Positions 52,359 through 60,847 of a DNA stretch of 64,000 nucleotides are shown here, in pieces (the stretch's first letter is position 1; each line of letters starts with the position of its first letter). This DNA is from Terriglobus tenax (GTDB lineage Bacteria; Acidobacteriota; Terriglobia; Terriglobales; Acidobacteriaceae). The notes under the pieces were generated by a model. It saw only the letters and a list, made by a program, of their open reading frames with translations, was not told where the DNA came from and searched no databases. The stretch covers positions 1,488,001 through 1,552,000 of the forward strand of contig NZ_JAGSYA010000004.1 in assembly GCF_025685395.1 (NCBI RefSeq), written 5' to 3'. Position numbers and translations under genes: made by a program.

Positions 52359-53291
52359 ATGCGTCTCACTCTGCCCATCGCTCTTGGGCTTCTCACCTCA
52401 ACTCTCGCCGCACCGGCGCAGGCGCCGCAGACTGATCTGCAGCACCCGCCGGTGACGACGGAGTTCATCGCTTTGCCTGAAACAGCCACGCCCGTCGTCC
52501 CAATCGAGCACAAAAACATTCCCTACCTGCATGCCAGTGGCACCGATCTGCAGTTGGATGTCTATGAGCAGCCCGGGGGCAAGCCGGCTCCAGTCATCGT
52601 CTACTTCCACGGCGGGGCATGGTGGAAGAACGCACGTCCCCAGTCCGCCGCGAGCTTTCATTCTCTGCTCTCCATGGGCTTCTCGCTCGTCATGGTGGAG
52701 TATCGCCTGACCGGTGTCGCCCCCGCTCCCGCAGCCATACAGGATGCACGTTGCGCACTCTCCTGGGTGAAGAAGAATGCGGCAACCTATCACTTCGATA
52801 CCAGCGAAGTGATTGCCTTCGGCACATCCTCTGGCGGCCATCAGGCATTGATGGCCGGCATGCTTCCTGCCTCAAACAATATCGAGCTGCCGGAATGTGC
52901 CGGTCAGCCACGCGTTGCTGCCATTCTTGATTTCTATGGAATCAGCGATGTCGCTGAACTTCTGCACGATGGATTCACACTGCAGAAGAGTGCTTCCCGG
53001 TGGATCGGGGATGGGCCCAATGCCGCCGCGCTGGCCAAGCAGATGTCGCCGCTCAACTACATTCGCGCAGGCCTGCCGCCTACTTTCATCGTGCATGGAG
53101 ACAGTGATCCTGTTGTTCCCTACACACAGTCACAGCGCCTGCTCACGGCACTCCGGCAACAGCAGGTGCCTGTCACACTGTTCACGGTTCCAGGAGGACA
53201 GCACGGCAAATTCACCCAGGAACAATCGCTCCAGATCGGCGATGCATTGCGCAGTTTCCTCAAGGCGAATCACCTGCTGCCGTCGCGTTAG
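52359..53291 (+). CDS. Secreted alpha/beta hydrolase, esterase type
   Basis: 310 aa. Signal peptide (1-21). HGGAWW oxyanion motif at 84-89, nucleophile Ser158 in GTSSGG, Asp in HGDSDPVVP and His in GGQHGKF. The HGG form places it with hormone-sensitive-lipase-like carboxyl esterases (acetyl esterase group). In this locus probably removes acetyl groups from the polysaccharide, but no direct proof is seen. Its stop touches the stop of the convergent SGNH esterase gene (53291/53292). Start has AGGAG (52347-52351) 7 nt before it. Confidence 0.88.
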   Translation: MRLTLPIALGLLTSTLAAPAQAPQTDLQHPPVTTEFIALPETATPVVPIEHKNIPYLHASGTDLQLDVYEQPGGKPAPVIVYFHGGAWWKNARPQSAASFHSLLSMGFSLVMVEYRLTGVAPAPAAIQDARCALSWVKKNAATYHFDTSEVIAFGTSSGGHQALMAGMLPASNNIELPECAGQPRVAAILDFYGISDVAELLHDGFTLQKSASRWIGDGPNAAALAKQMSPLNYIRAGLPPTFIVHGDSDPVVPYTQSQRLLTALRQQQVPVTLFTVPGGQHGKFTQEQSLQIGDALRSFLKANHLLPSR

Positions 53292-54113
53292 CTATCTGGC
53301 GGCAAGCGCCTTTGCAATTGCCTGGTTCACCAGCGGCTCCATCAACACATAGCCTTCGGCAGTGGGGTGGAGCCCATCCTGCGTAATCTCCTTACGCAGC
53401 CGGTCTTTCCCATCCGTCACGGCAGCATAGAAATCCACATACTCCATGCCGCGATCCTTTGCCTGCTGCTTCAGCCACGCATTCAACTGCAGAATCTTCT
53501 CCGGCGGCCGCGTCTCTGTGCGAGCGCGGTAAACATCATTGACCGGCATGACCGAGCAGACAATCACACGGATATGGTGCGCCTGCGCAAGATCGAAGAT
53601 GCTCTGAAAATTGCCTTCGATAAAGCCAAGCAGATCCGGGACCTTGAAGGTGGGCAGGTCGTTGGTTCCGGCGAAGATCACCATGGCAGCCGGCTTCAGT
53701 GCAATCACATCCGGCTGCATGCGCACCAGCATCTGCGCGACATTCTGGCCTCCGATACCGCGGTTCACCGGCACGAAATCCTTATGCTCCCCCTGGAAGT
53801 AGCTGCTGTACTTCGCCTGTCCCCAGTTATGCGTAATCGAATCGCCAAGAAAAACAACGCGCGGCTTGGTGGACGTACTCGCAGCCAGCTTCGCATTCTC
53901 CTCCGCATACCAGGAGATAGCCGCCCAGTCCGGCAACCGCAGTTTCAAACGCTGCACATCCGCTGCAAGATGCTGCACGTCCTCTTCCATGCGCTGCACC
54001 TCGCCAACACCGGAGGCGGAAGGCGGCGTGCGGTCCGTTACCGCGGGGGCTGGGCTTTGCGCCATGGCATGGGCCGAAACAAGACACAGGACGACGAGCA
54101 ATTGAGAACGCAT
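53292..54113 (-). CDS. Secreted SGNH/GDSL esterase
   Basis: 273 aa. Signal peptide (1-18). Heptad-like segment 37-60 (coiled coil). Blocks: GDSITHNW (Ser92, block I), NRGIGGQNVAQM (II), FAGTNDLP (III, Asn) and DGLHPTAEGY with Asp/His (V). This is the platelet-activating-factor-acetylhydrolase-like SGNH group that often deacetylates polysaccharide. Convergent with the alpha/beta hydrolase. LacI site 2 lies 14 nt before its start, so it would be blocked directly. Confidence 0.9.
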   Translation of the reverse strand: MRSQLLVVLCLVSAHAMAQSPAPAVTDRTPPSASGVGEVQRMEEDVQHLAADVQRLKLRLPDWAAISWYAEENAKLAASTSTKPRVVFLGDSITHNWGQAKYSSYFQGEHKDFVPVNRGIGGQNVAQMLVRMQPDVIALKPAAMVIFAGTNDLPTFKVPDLLGFIEGNFQSIFDLAQAHHIRVIVCSVMPVNDVYRARTETRPPEKILQLNAWLKQQAKDRGMEYVDFYAAVTDGKDRLRKEITQDGLHPTAEGYVLMEPLVNQAIAKALAAR

Positions 54114-54127
54114 GGGGACGCCTTTCG

Positions 54128-54141
54128 GTTAGCGTTATCAC
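54128..54141. promoter_or_regulatory. Putative LacI operator, site 2
   Basis: GTTAGCGTTATCAC between the divergent SGNH esterase and lacI-type genes, differing from site 1 (50176-50189) only at one base. 14 nt before the esterase start and 41 nt before the regulator start. Confidence 0.7.
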
Positions 54142-54181
54142 ATTAGGTCTGCCGTGTGATATTGTCAACGGCATTACTTTG

Positions 54182-55234
54182 ATGAAACGTTCGTCCACCT
54201 CGCAGAAACGTCCCACCACGCTTGCCGACGTCGCTCGCCTTGCTGAAGTCTCCACCATGACGGCGTCCCGTGCCGTCAACGAAAGTGGCTATGTCAGCGA
54301 CGAGGTCCGCCGGCGCGTCATGAAAGCCGCCGCCAAGCTCGGCTACCGCCCCAACATGCTGGCACGCCAGCTCAAGGGGCGAAAGCTGAACGCCATCGGC
54401 ATCCTGCTACCCGACATTGCAAACCCGTTCTCGTCAGAACTGGTCAGCGGCATCAAGCAGGTATGCGACGAACAGGGTTTCACCACCTTCATCGCCACCA
54501 GTGACCGCTCCGTGGATGAAGAGCAGGCAAGTCTTCAGTCCTTCATCGACCACCGTGTCGATGGCCTGATCGTGGCCACACGCGGCACCACCATGGGCGA
54601 CAAGGTGCTGCAGAAGATCGCGCAACAGAAGGTTCCGCTGGTCAACATCGGAAGGCCCATCAACTCACCCGGCATCGACTCCGTCACAGCAAACCACTAC
54701 CAGGGAGCCTTCGATGCAGTGCAGCACCTGGTCAAGGCAGGCCATCGCCGCATCGGATTTCTTGGCATCGCAGCCGGAGAGGGCTCTTCGCTGCGGCGTT
54801 ATCAGGGCTACCTTGCCGCGCTTGAGCAGGCAGGCATCAAGCCTTCGTCTGACTACACCGCCGGCCCGCCGGAAAGTCTCGCCTTCTCCACCCAGAAGGA
54901 CGGTTACGAAGCATTTCTTCAACTGGCAGGACTACGCCGGCCACCAACTGCTTACTTCGCAAGAAACGACTTCACCGCTCTCGGCGCCATGCATGCTGCC
55001 CGCACACTCGGCCTTCGTATTCCGCATGACATTGCTATCGCCGGCTTCGACAATATTCCTCTCGCTGCCTTTGCAGCCCCACCGCTCACCACCGTGGAGC
55101 AGCCCATCCATGCGCAGGGCGAGCAGGCCGCTCGCTTCCTTCTCGAACGGATCGAACAGCCGGACCTGCCTGCACGCAACGCCATGATGGCGTGTCGCCT
55201 CATCGTTCGCGAATCAAGCGTTCTTCTTCCATAG
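54182..55234 (+). CDS. LacI family transcriptional regulator
   Basis: 350 aa. N-terminal DNA-binding head TLADVARLAEVSTMTASRAVN with hinge NMLARQLKGRKLNAIGILLP, then a periplasmic-binding-protein-like effector domain (PDIANPFSSELVSGI; FDNIPLAAFAAPPLTTVEQP). Represses genes in absence of a sugar ligand. Start at ATG 54182. Probably acts on the two matching sites, at 50176 and 54128, covering all neighbouring genes and itself; an unsaturated uronate or oligosaccharide would be a fitting inducer (inference). Ends 8 nt before the convergent PepSY gene. Confidence 0.93.
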   Translation: MKRSSTSQKRPTTLADVARLAEVSTMTASRAVNESGYVSDEVRRRVMKAAAKLGYRPNMLARQLKGRKLNAIGILLPDIANPFSSELVSGIKQVCDEQGFTTFIATSDRSVDEEQASLQSFIDHRVDGLIVATRGTTMGDKVLQKIAQQKVPLVNIGRPINSPGIDSVTANHYQGAFDAVQHLVKAGHRRIGFLGIAAGEGSSLRRYQGYLAALEQAGIKPSSDYTAGPPESLAFSTQKDGYEAFLQLAGLRRPPTAYFARNDFTALGAMHAARTLGLRIPHDIAIAGFDNIPLAAFAAPPLTTVEQPIHAQGEQAARFLLERIEQPDLPARNAMMACRLIVRESSVLLP

Positions 55235-55242
55235 AAGAAACA

Positions 55243-56412
55243 CTATCGGGCTGCCTGCAACTCCTGCACAGGCGCCTTCTTGTGTGCGGCGGCCTTACGT
55301 TTGCGCCAGTTGCGAAAGCGGTTCAGGGATAAAGCAAAGCCCGTCCAAACCAGCGCCAGCAGGGCGATCATCGAGAGTGCGGCAATCGTCTTGCCTATTA
55401 CACCGAACAGCTCTCCCGTATGCAGATACCGTGCATTCAAACGCCACCGGCGTGCGCGGGTGTTGTCCGTGTACCGATCAATCTTCCCAACCTCTCCACT
55501 CTTGCGTTTCACCTGGACGCGAACGCGCTCCCACGGCTTGCCGCCCTTTCCTTCTTCCACTGTGAAGGCAATGTTCTTATCCGCTGATGTGGGAATACGC
55601 ATCTCGACGCTCTTCCACAAGGGATCGACCTGCTGGGCAGTGACCATCGCGGCATTCAGCAACCCATACTGCTTCACTGCAAGCGGCTCGGCCTCGCGTA
55701 CCTCACCACGCTCCTGCCGCGGCGGCAGAACCTCTCCCGCGGCGCGGTACAACAAGGCATTCGCCCACGGATAGGCCAGCACCGCACCGGAGGCGGCAAT
55801 GCACAGCAGCGGCACCACAAACCAGATGCCCGCAACGTTGTGCCAGCTCCAGTTGAAGGCGCGCCCCTTCGCCTTCCATCGTGGCACCAGCCCGGGGCGC
55901 GTGTGCTGCCAGGTAAACTTACGCGGCAGCCAGATCACCAGGCCACTCACCATCAGGAAAACGAAGCCAACATTCGCTGCGTTCTTAATTTGGCGCAGCG
56001 TCTGATGGCGCACCCCCTGCAGTGTCACCGCCTGGTGAGCATCGCGTACCTCCCAGAAGAAGAGACGAAGACTACTCCCCGTAGCGGAAAGCAGCGCACC
56101 CGTGCAGGGGTGCAGAAGCACCGTCCTCTCGTGGCCAAACGCAACCTCCGCCGGCCGCGCGCGATCGGCAAAGGTAATCAGCGATGTCGCCCTGCGCCGT
56201 GCGACAGTCTCCGCCGTCACCAGCATCTCGGAGGGCGCAGCGCATCCTGTTGTGGCAGCCGCCTGCGGCAAACGGTAGCCTCGTTCCGCGTAACCAATTA
56301 CTTCATTCTGAAAGCTGAGCAGCAGACCAGTCACGGCCAGAAATGCCACCACCAAACCCACACCGATACCCACCGTAAGGTGGCACCAAAAGAAGATCTT
56401 ACGAAGGCTCAT
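55243..56412 (-). CDS. PepSY-associated membrane protein, likely siderophore reductase
   Basis: 389 aa, four membrane helices. PepSY_TM pattern: IFFWCHLTVGIGVGLVVAFLAVTG in the first helix (haem-ligand-like His), NAANVGFVFLMVSGLVIWLP, FNWSWHNVAGIWFVVPLL and LHTGELFGVIGKTIAALSMIA. Such FoxB/FhuF-like proteins reduce iron-siderophore or haem at the inner membrane. Start ATG 56410 overlaps the stop of the TonB receptor (ATGA), making a pair for one job. A longer frame at the start has no family similarity. Confidence 0.88.
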   Translation of the reverse strand: MSLRKIFFWCHLTVGIGVGLVVAFLAVTGLLLSFQNEVIGYAERGYRLPQAAATTGCAAPSEMLVTAETVARRRATSLITFADRARPAEVAFGHERTVLLHPCTGALLSATGSSLRLFFWEVRDAHQAVTLQGVRHQTLRQIKNAANVGFVFLMVSGLVIWLPRKFTWQHTRPGLVPRWKAKGRAFNWSWHNVAGIWFVVPLLCIAASGAVLAYPWANALLYRAAGEVLPPRQERGEVREAEPLAVKQYGLLNAAMVTAQQVDPLWKSVEMRIPTSADKNIAFTVEEGKGGKPWERVRVQVKRKSGEVGKIDRYTDNTRARRWRLNARYLHTGELFGVIGKTIAALSMIALLALVWTGFALSLNRFRNWRKRKAAAHKKAPVQELQAAR

Positions 56413-58829
56413 TGCCGCTCTCCGGAACGAAGCAATTGGACTGAGAAAACAAGATTGCGCGGCGCGCCGGGGTAAACGGCAAAGCGCCCGCCAGATCCTG
56501 TGAAGTAACGCCGGTCCAGCACATTGTTGGCATTTACAGCAAAGCGGTAGCTCCACGCGCCACGCTGCGCGAACTCATACGAAGCGCCCATGTCGAAACG
56601 GGCATACCCCGGCAGCAGAAAATACGTATTCGGAGCGGCCTGCGTGCGCAGCTGGCCCTGCGACCTGCTCGCGCCAAATACACCTGCACCCCACGAACTG
56701 CGCCGCGCCCAGGCTATCTTCGGCTGGTATTGCAGCCACACATTGCCCGTATGCCGGGGTGCTGCAATCAGTCCCGTACCCACCACGTACACGGTGTCCT
56801 TCGACACTATTGCCTGGTTGAAGGCATAGCCATTGATCAGGTTCCATCCTCCCGCAACGCGAGTCGTCTGGTTCCACTCAATACCGCGACTCCGCTGCGC
56901 TCCCACCTGGATCTGGTATGCCGTGTTGTTCGGGTCCGTGGTCAGCACATTCTGCTTGTCAATCTGGTAGATCGACACCGTCCCCGAACTCCGATGACCA
57001 AAGGCGTCATACTTCATACCAGCTTCCAGCAGCTTGCCGCGCTCCGGCGAAAACGGGTTGCCACCGGCATCCAGCCCCGACTGCGGCTGGAATGAACGGC
57101 TCCAGGTTGCATAGAAAGCCAGCGAATCCACCGGGCGATAGCTCAATCCCAGCCGTGGCGACCACGCAGTATTTCTTCCCGACGAGCTGACCGTCGACAG
57201 GTAGCCCACCGTCTTCATCTTTGCAATGTCATACCGTATGCCCGCCGTGAAGGTCAGCTTGCGGCTCAGGCGGATCTGGTCCTGCACATAGCCGCCGCCA
57301 AAGCCGTTGCGCGACTGGTCAACCCGGTTCAACACCAGGGCGCGTACCGGTAGCGCGGCATAGTTCGGGTTGTAGATATTCAGGTTCTGCCGCGCGGCAT
57401 TGGCGGAGGTAGGCCGCAGCGTCTTCGTGTCGAAGATCTCGTAGTTCAGCTCCGCTCCCGCCAGCAACGTATGCTCCAGCCATCCGCTCCGCACACGGCC
57501 CGTCACCTCGTTGATCCAGTAATGCGACTGGAAGTACTGGTCCGACGTAATGTCATTCAAACGCACGCTCACGCCGTCTGCGTTCAGCGAGTTTGCAATG
57601 CGAGCGTTGTACAGCGCATATCCAGTCGATGACCGCTCATAGCTGCGGAAGGTAAACCCGTGCCTCAGCGCCTGGTCTACGCTCACACCGGCCTTCCCTT
57701 CCCGGAACGGATACTGCAACGCAGGGTCCGCCAGGTAACGTGAGATTGGCAGATTCGCAGGGCGGGTCCCCAGCGCGATCAAGCCGCGATCGCTCATGCC
57801 CGATCCGCCAAGAAACTCCGAGTAAAAACGAACGCTGGTCGACTTCGTTGGAGTCCACGTCAGCGTAGGTGACAGGAACAAACGATGCTGCACATTGAAG
57901 TCCCGGAAGCTCTTGCTGTCCTGTCCGGAACCAATCATGCGGCCCAGCAGCCTTCCACTGCGCGTCAGCGGACCTGTAATATCCACTGTCGGCCGCAGAA
58001 ACTGGAACGATCCCCCCTGCATCTGCACGCTCATCTGCGGCGCAGGCAGCGGCTGCCTGGTTACAAGGTTCACAACACCCGAAGGATCAAGCCTGCCGAA
58101 GACCGTTGACGAAGGCCCCTTGAGAATCTCAACACGCTCCACGTTCGACATCTCCGCATACGTGCGTGTGCTTTGCCCGTCGTTGCGGAAGCCGTCTTTG
58201 AACAGGATGCCGCTGGTATAGCCGCGCATCACGATGTTCTCGTTGCGCCCACCCGAATCGTTCGCAAACGATACTCCGCTTACATTGCGCGTTGCATCCG
58301 TCAACCGCACCACTTGCTGATCGCGCAGCACCGCCTGTGGCACCACGTACACCGCCTGCGGAATCTCCATGATTGAAGTATTGGTATGCGTCCCCAGGTC
58401 AGAGTCCGACGACACATAGCCTTCCGCGCCTGCATGCACTTCTACCTGTGTCTTGTCCGAGACCACCTGCAACGGGAAGTCCACCTGCAGATCGTTGCCG
58501 GCAGCCACATTCAATCCGCGGCTCACCTCGCCAAATCCTGCCGCATGAATCTGCACCGTCCACTCTCCAGGAGCAACGCGCAGGCTGTAGTGTCCCGCCT
58601 TGTCCGTCGCAGCAGAAACATGCTCCGTTCCGCATCCCAACTCGACCGGGGCTCCCGCAACGGCCGCGCCCGATGGATCGGTCACCTCTCCATACACCAG
58701 CACCGGAGCCCGCCCATGGTCCACATGGCACTCCTGCGCTCCAGCACAAATGGATGCGCCGCAAATTAAACCAGCAGACAACAATGCGTTCGCGCACACG
58801 GGTGCGCCGCGCCAGCAACGTGGCAACAT
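56409..58829 (-). CDS. TonB-dependent siderophore receptor (FhuA-like)
   Basis: 806 aa. Signal peptide (1-31), then a carboxypeptidase-regulatory-like domain (VYGEVTDPSGAAVAGAPVELG, about 45-120), plug (EIPQAVYVVPQAVLRDQQ, DATRNVSGVSFAND, ENIVMRGY, VERVEILKGPSSTVFG) and a 22-strand barrel ending VFSVQLLRSGERQ. The pattern is that of ferrichrome/siderophore receptors. Shares a stop-start overlap with the PepSY membrane protein, so both come from one mRNA. No Fur box recognised in the 284 nt upstream; a dyad lies there. Confidence 0.93.
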   Translation of the reverse strand: MLPRCWRGAPVCANALLSAGLICGASICAGAQECHVDHGRAPVLVYGEVTDPSGAAVAGAPVELGCGTEHVSAATDKAGHYSLRVAPGEWTVQIHAAGFGEVSRGLNVAAGNDLQVDFPLQVVSDKTQVEVHAGAEGYVSSDSDLGTHTNTSIMEIPQAVYVVPQAVLRDQQVVRLTDATRNVSGVSFANDSGGRNENIVMRGYTSGILFKDGFRNDGQSTRTYAEMSNVERVEILKGPSSTVFGRLDPSGVVNLVTRQPLPAPQMSVQMQGGSFQFLRPTVDITGPLTRSGRLLGRMIGSGQDSKSFRDFNVQHRLFLSPTLTWTPTKSTSVRFYSEFLGGSGMSDRGLIALGTRPANLPISRYLADPALQYPFREGKAGVSVDQALRHGFTFRSYERSSTGYALYNARIANSLNADGVSVRLNDITSDQYFQSHYWINEVTGRVRSGWLEHTLLAGAELNYEIFDTKTLRPTSANAARQNLNIYNPNYAALPVRALVLNRVDQSRNGFGGGYVQDQIRLSRKLTFTAGIRYDIAKMKTVGYLSTVSSSGRNTAWSPRLGLSYRPVDSLAFYATWSRSFQPQSGLDAGGNPFSPERGKLLEAGMKYDAFGHRSSGTVSIYQIDKQNVLTTDPNNTAYQIQVGAQRSRGIEWNQTTRVAGGWNLINGYAFNQAIVSKDTVYVVGTGLIAAPRHTGNVWLQYQPKIAWARRSSWGAGVFGASRSQGQLRTQAAPNTYFLLPGYARFDMGASYEFAQRGAWSYRFAVNANNVLDRRYFTGSGGRFAVYPGAPRNLVFSVQLLRSGERQ

Positions 58830-59113
58830 CAGGATTTCGCCTTTCAGAAAAACAGACAGGCGTGCCCTATTTTGTTACAGGGGAGACATGCGCCAGCCTC
58901 GGGGTTGTCAGTTTCCAAAAGCTTTTGCGAGCACTCTGCCAGAGACGATCGCAAGGCTTTTCGCCCTTGATCAGGGCCTGAAACCAATATACGACAAATT
59001 TTGTCCTAGATCACTCCGAGCGCAATTAATTAACACGATGCACGCATTCTCACGCGACTCGTCCACAAAACAGTCTCATCGAGAGATGCAACGAACCCAT
59101 CGTATGCACCAGC
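58830..59113. other. Intergenic region with one dyad
   Basis: 284 nt between the siderophore receptor start and the end of the outer-membrane efflux gene, both on the minus strand. AT-rich in its middle. Contains the perfect 13-nt dyad GACAAATTTTGTC (58993-59005, 164 nt before the receptor). No Fur-box-like GATAAT repeats and no riboswitch recognised, and no gene-sized frame with signals. Confidence 0.55.
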
Positions 59114-60847
59114 TCATGGAACCCGCGGAACCGTCGTTTCAATCTCGATATTCTGCCGCTTCAGCGTGTTCGCCGTGGCACGGTCAAAGTCTGCCTCGGC
59201 TTCTCCGCTGTCCGCTGTCGCTCGAATCTCTCGAAGCCTTGCGTTGATCAACTCGTTTTGCCGTTGCAGCACCAGGAACACGGAGGATGTCCCAGCCTTG
59301 AACTGACGCTGCTCGCTGGCAAACTGATCTTCTGCCAATTGGCGTGCCCGTTGTGCCGCGGACAGGAGCATCCGTGAGTTCGCCAATTGTTGCAGACTGT
59401 TCCGCACATCACTTTCAACGGTCATCTCAAGCTGTTGCTGCTGCGTCATGGTCTGCCGCTTGTTGGCCTCCGCAATACCAGCCTGGGCCCGCGCTGTTCG
59501 ATTGCGAATAGGAATGGAAACCTGCAGACCGACCTTCACGGTTGGAAACGATCCCGCACGAAGGTTGGAAAGCGACTGGCCATATCCGCCATTGAACACT
59601 GCGGGCACCGAGCTGCTTCCTGAGCCCGTGCCTCCCAGCGACAAAGGGGGTAGTCCGGCTGTCGCGGAAAGAACATTGATGCGATCGATGAAGGGGCTGA
59701 ACAACGAACCGAACGGATCCGCGGCTTGCGAAGCAACCTGTCCCGCAAGTCCCTGGCTGCCAAGCTGGGCCGTCAAATTGATCTGCGGCCGCGCCTGTTC
59801 CCGCGCAAGCCGGGCATCCAACTCACTCACCTGGATACCGAGCAAACCTGCCGCAAGATCCGGCCTCTCCGCAAGCGCCTGGTGCAATGCCTCCTGCAGC
59901 TCTGGTAACACACGCGAACGATCCACCTCAACCGAGGTACGAAGCGCAGCACTCCACAGCGGATCCGTTCGATCTGGCAACATCAGCGCCTTCAGCGTGT
60001 TCTCCGCCCGTGTAAGCTGCTGCAGCGCATTGAAGACATTCTGCTGGTACGTAGAAATCTGCGTCTGCGTCTGGATCACATCGACCGGGGCCTGCATGCC
60101 TTGTTCCACCTGCCGGCGATTGCTGGCATCCTGCTGCTCTGCCAGGTGCACGGCTTCAATCTGCACATCCAGGTTGCGGCGAGCGTAGTCCAGCTCCCAG
60201 TAAGCGCGAATCGCCTGCGTCGTAATCTCAATCAGCTTCTGCCGGAACTGCTCCTGCGTCTGCCCAATATTCTTGCGTGCAACAGCCAGCCGTTCCCTGT
60301 TCTGGTCAAAGCGCAATCCTCCCCAAAGCGGCTGTACAAGATTCAATGTGGCCGACGTGGGATACGTTGGGTTCAGCGTGTTGTACGTACTGCTGCTCTG
60401 CTGTTTCGAAGACGCAAAGTCCAGTTTGTAGGTCGTTCCAAACCAGGGAGAGTTCCCACTGATCTGAGGATCGGCATACAGCTCTTTCTGCGAAAGCTTT
60501 CCGTTGGTGGCTCCGCCCAGTGATGACGAAACCGGAGAAACTGTCCGCAGCTTGTAAGCGCTGCCGCCAAACACCGGGTCAAAGTATCCCTTGGCCGCGC
60601 GCAGGCCCAGCGTCGCTTTCTGCCGCGAAATCCGCGAAACCTCGACATCGCGGTTGTTCTCCAGCACAGCACGAATCGCATCGGGTAAGGCAAGGTCCAC
60701 CTCCTGCGTAATGCCAATACGGGCTGGCACCTGCAATGGCGCCGGTGGCGGCACCGCAGGAGCAGACGGAACGGAGGCAATCCCCACGGAGGTTTGCGTC
60801 ACAGCCGACAGAGGAAGGAAAAATACAAGACAGGCCAGAATCTTCAC
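59114..60847 (-). CDS. Outer-membrane efflux protein (TolC family)
   Basis: 577 aa from GTG 60845, overlapping the RND stop (GTGA). Signal peptide (residues 1-19). Two outer-membrane-efflux repeats: first from about 60 (ALPDAIRAVLENNRDVEVSRISR) with ELDYARRNLDVQIEAVHLAEQQ, second from about 300 (LPELQEALHQALAERPDLAAGL) with long coiled-coil helices. Forms the trimeric outer duct for the RND pump. A Gly/Ser-rich linker (GGTGSGSSSVP) lies near residue 410. Last gene of this efflux operon. Confidence 0.92.
   Translation of the reverse strand: MKILACLVFFLPLSAVTQTSVGIASVPSAPAVPPPAPLQVPARIGITQEVDLALPDAIRAVLENNRDVEVSRISRQKATLGLRAAKGYFDPVFGGSAYKLRTVSPVSSSLGGATNGKLSQKELYADPQISGNSPWFGTTYKLDFASSKQQSSSTYNTLNPTYPTSATLNLVQPLWGGLRFDQNRERLAVARKNIGQTQEQFRQKLIEITTQAIRAYWELDYARRNLDVQIEAVHLAEQQDASNRRQVEQGMQAPVDVIQTQTQISTYQQNVFNALQQLTRAENTLKALMLPDRTDPLWSAALRTSVEVDRSRVLPELQEALHQALAERPDLAAGLLGIQVSELDARLAREQARPQINLTAQLGSQGLAGQVASQAADPFGSLFSPFIDRINVLSATAGLPPLSLGGTGSGSSSVPAVFNGGYGQSLSNLRAGSFPTVKVGLQVSIPIRNRTARAQAGIAEANKRQTMTQQQQLEMTVESDVRNSLQQLANSRMLLSAAQRARQLAEDQFASEQRQFKAGTSSVFLVLQRQNELINARLREIRATADSGEAEADFDRATANTLKRQNIEIETTVPRVP

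Noticed and set aside
58830-59113. Cobalamin riboswitch before the siderophore receptor
   Set aside because: No recognisable B12-box or conserved stem sequence.
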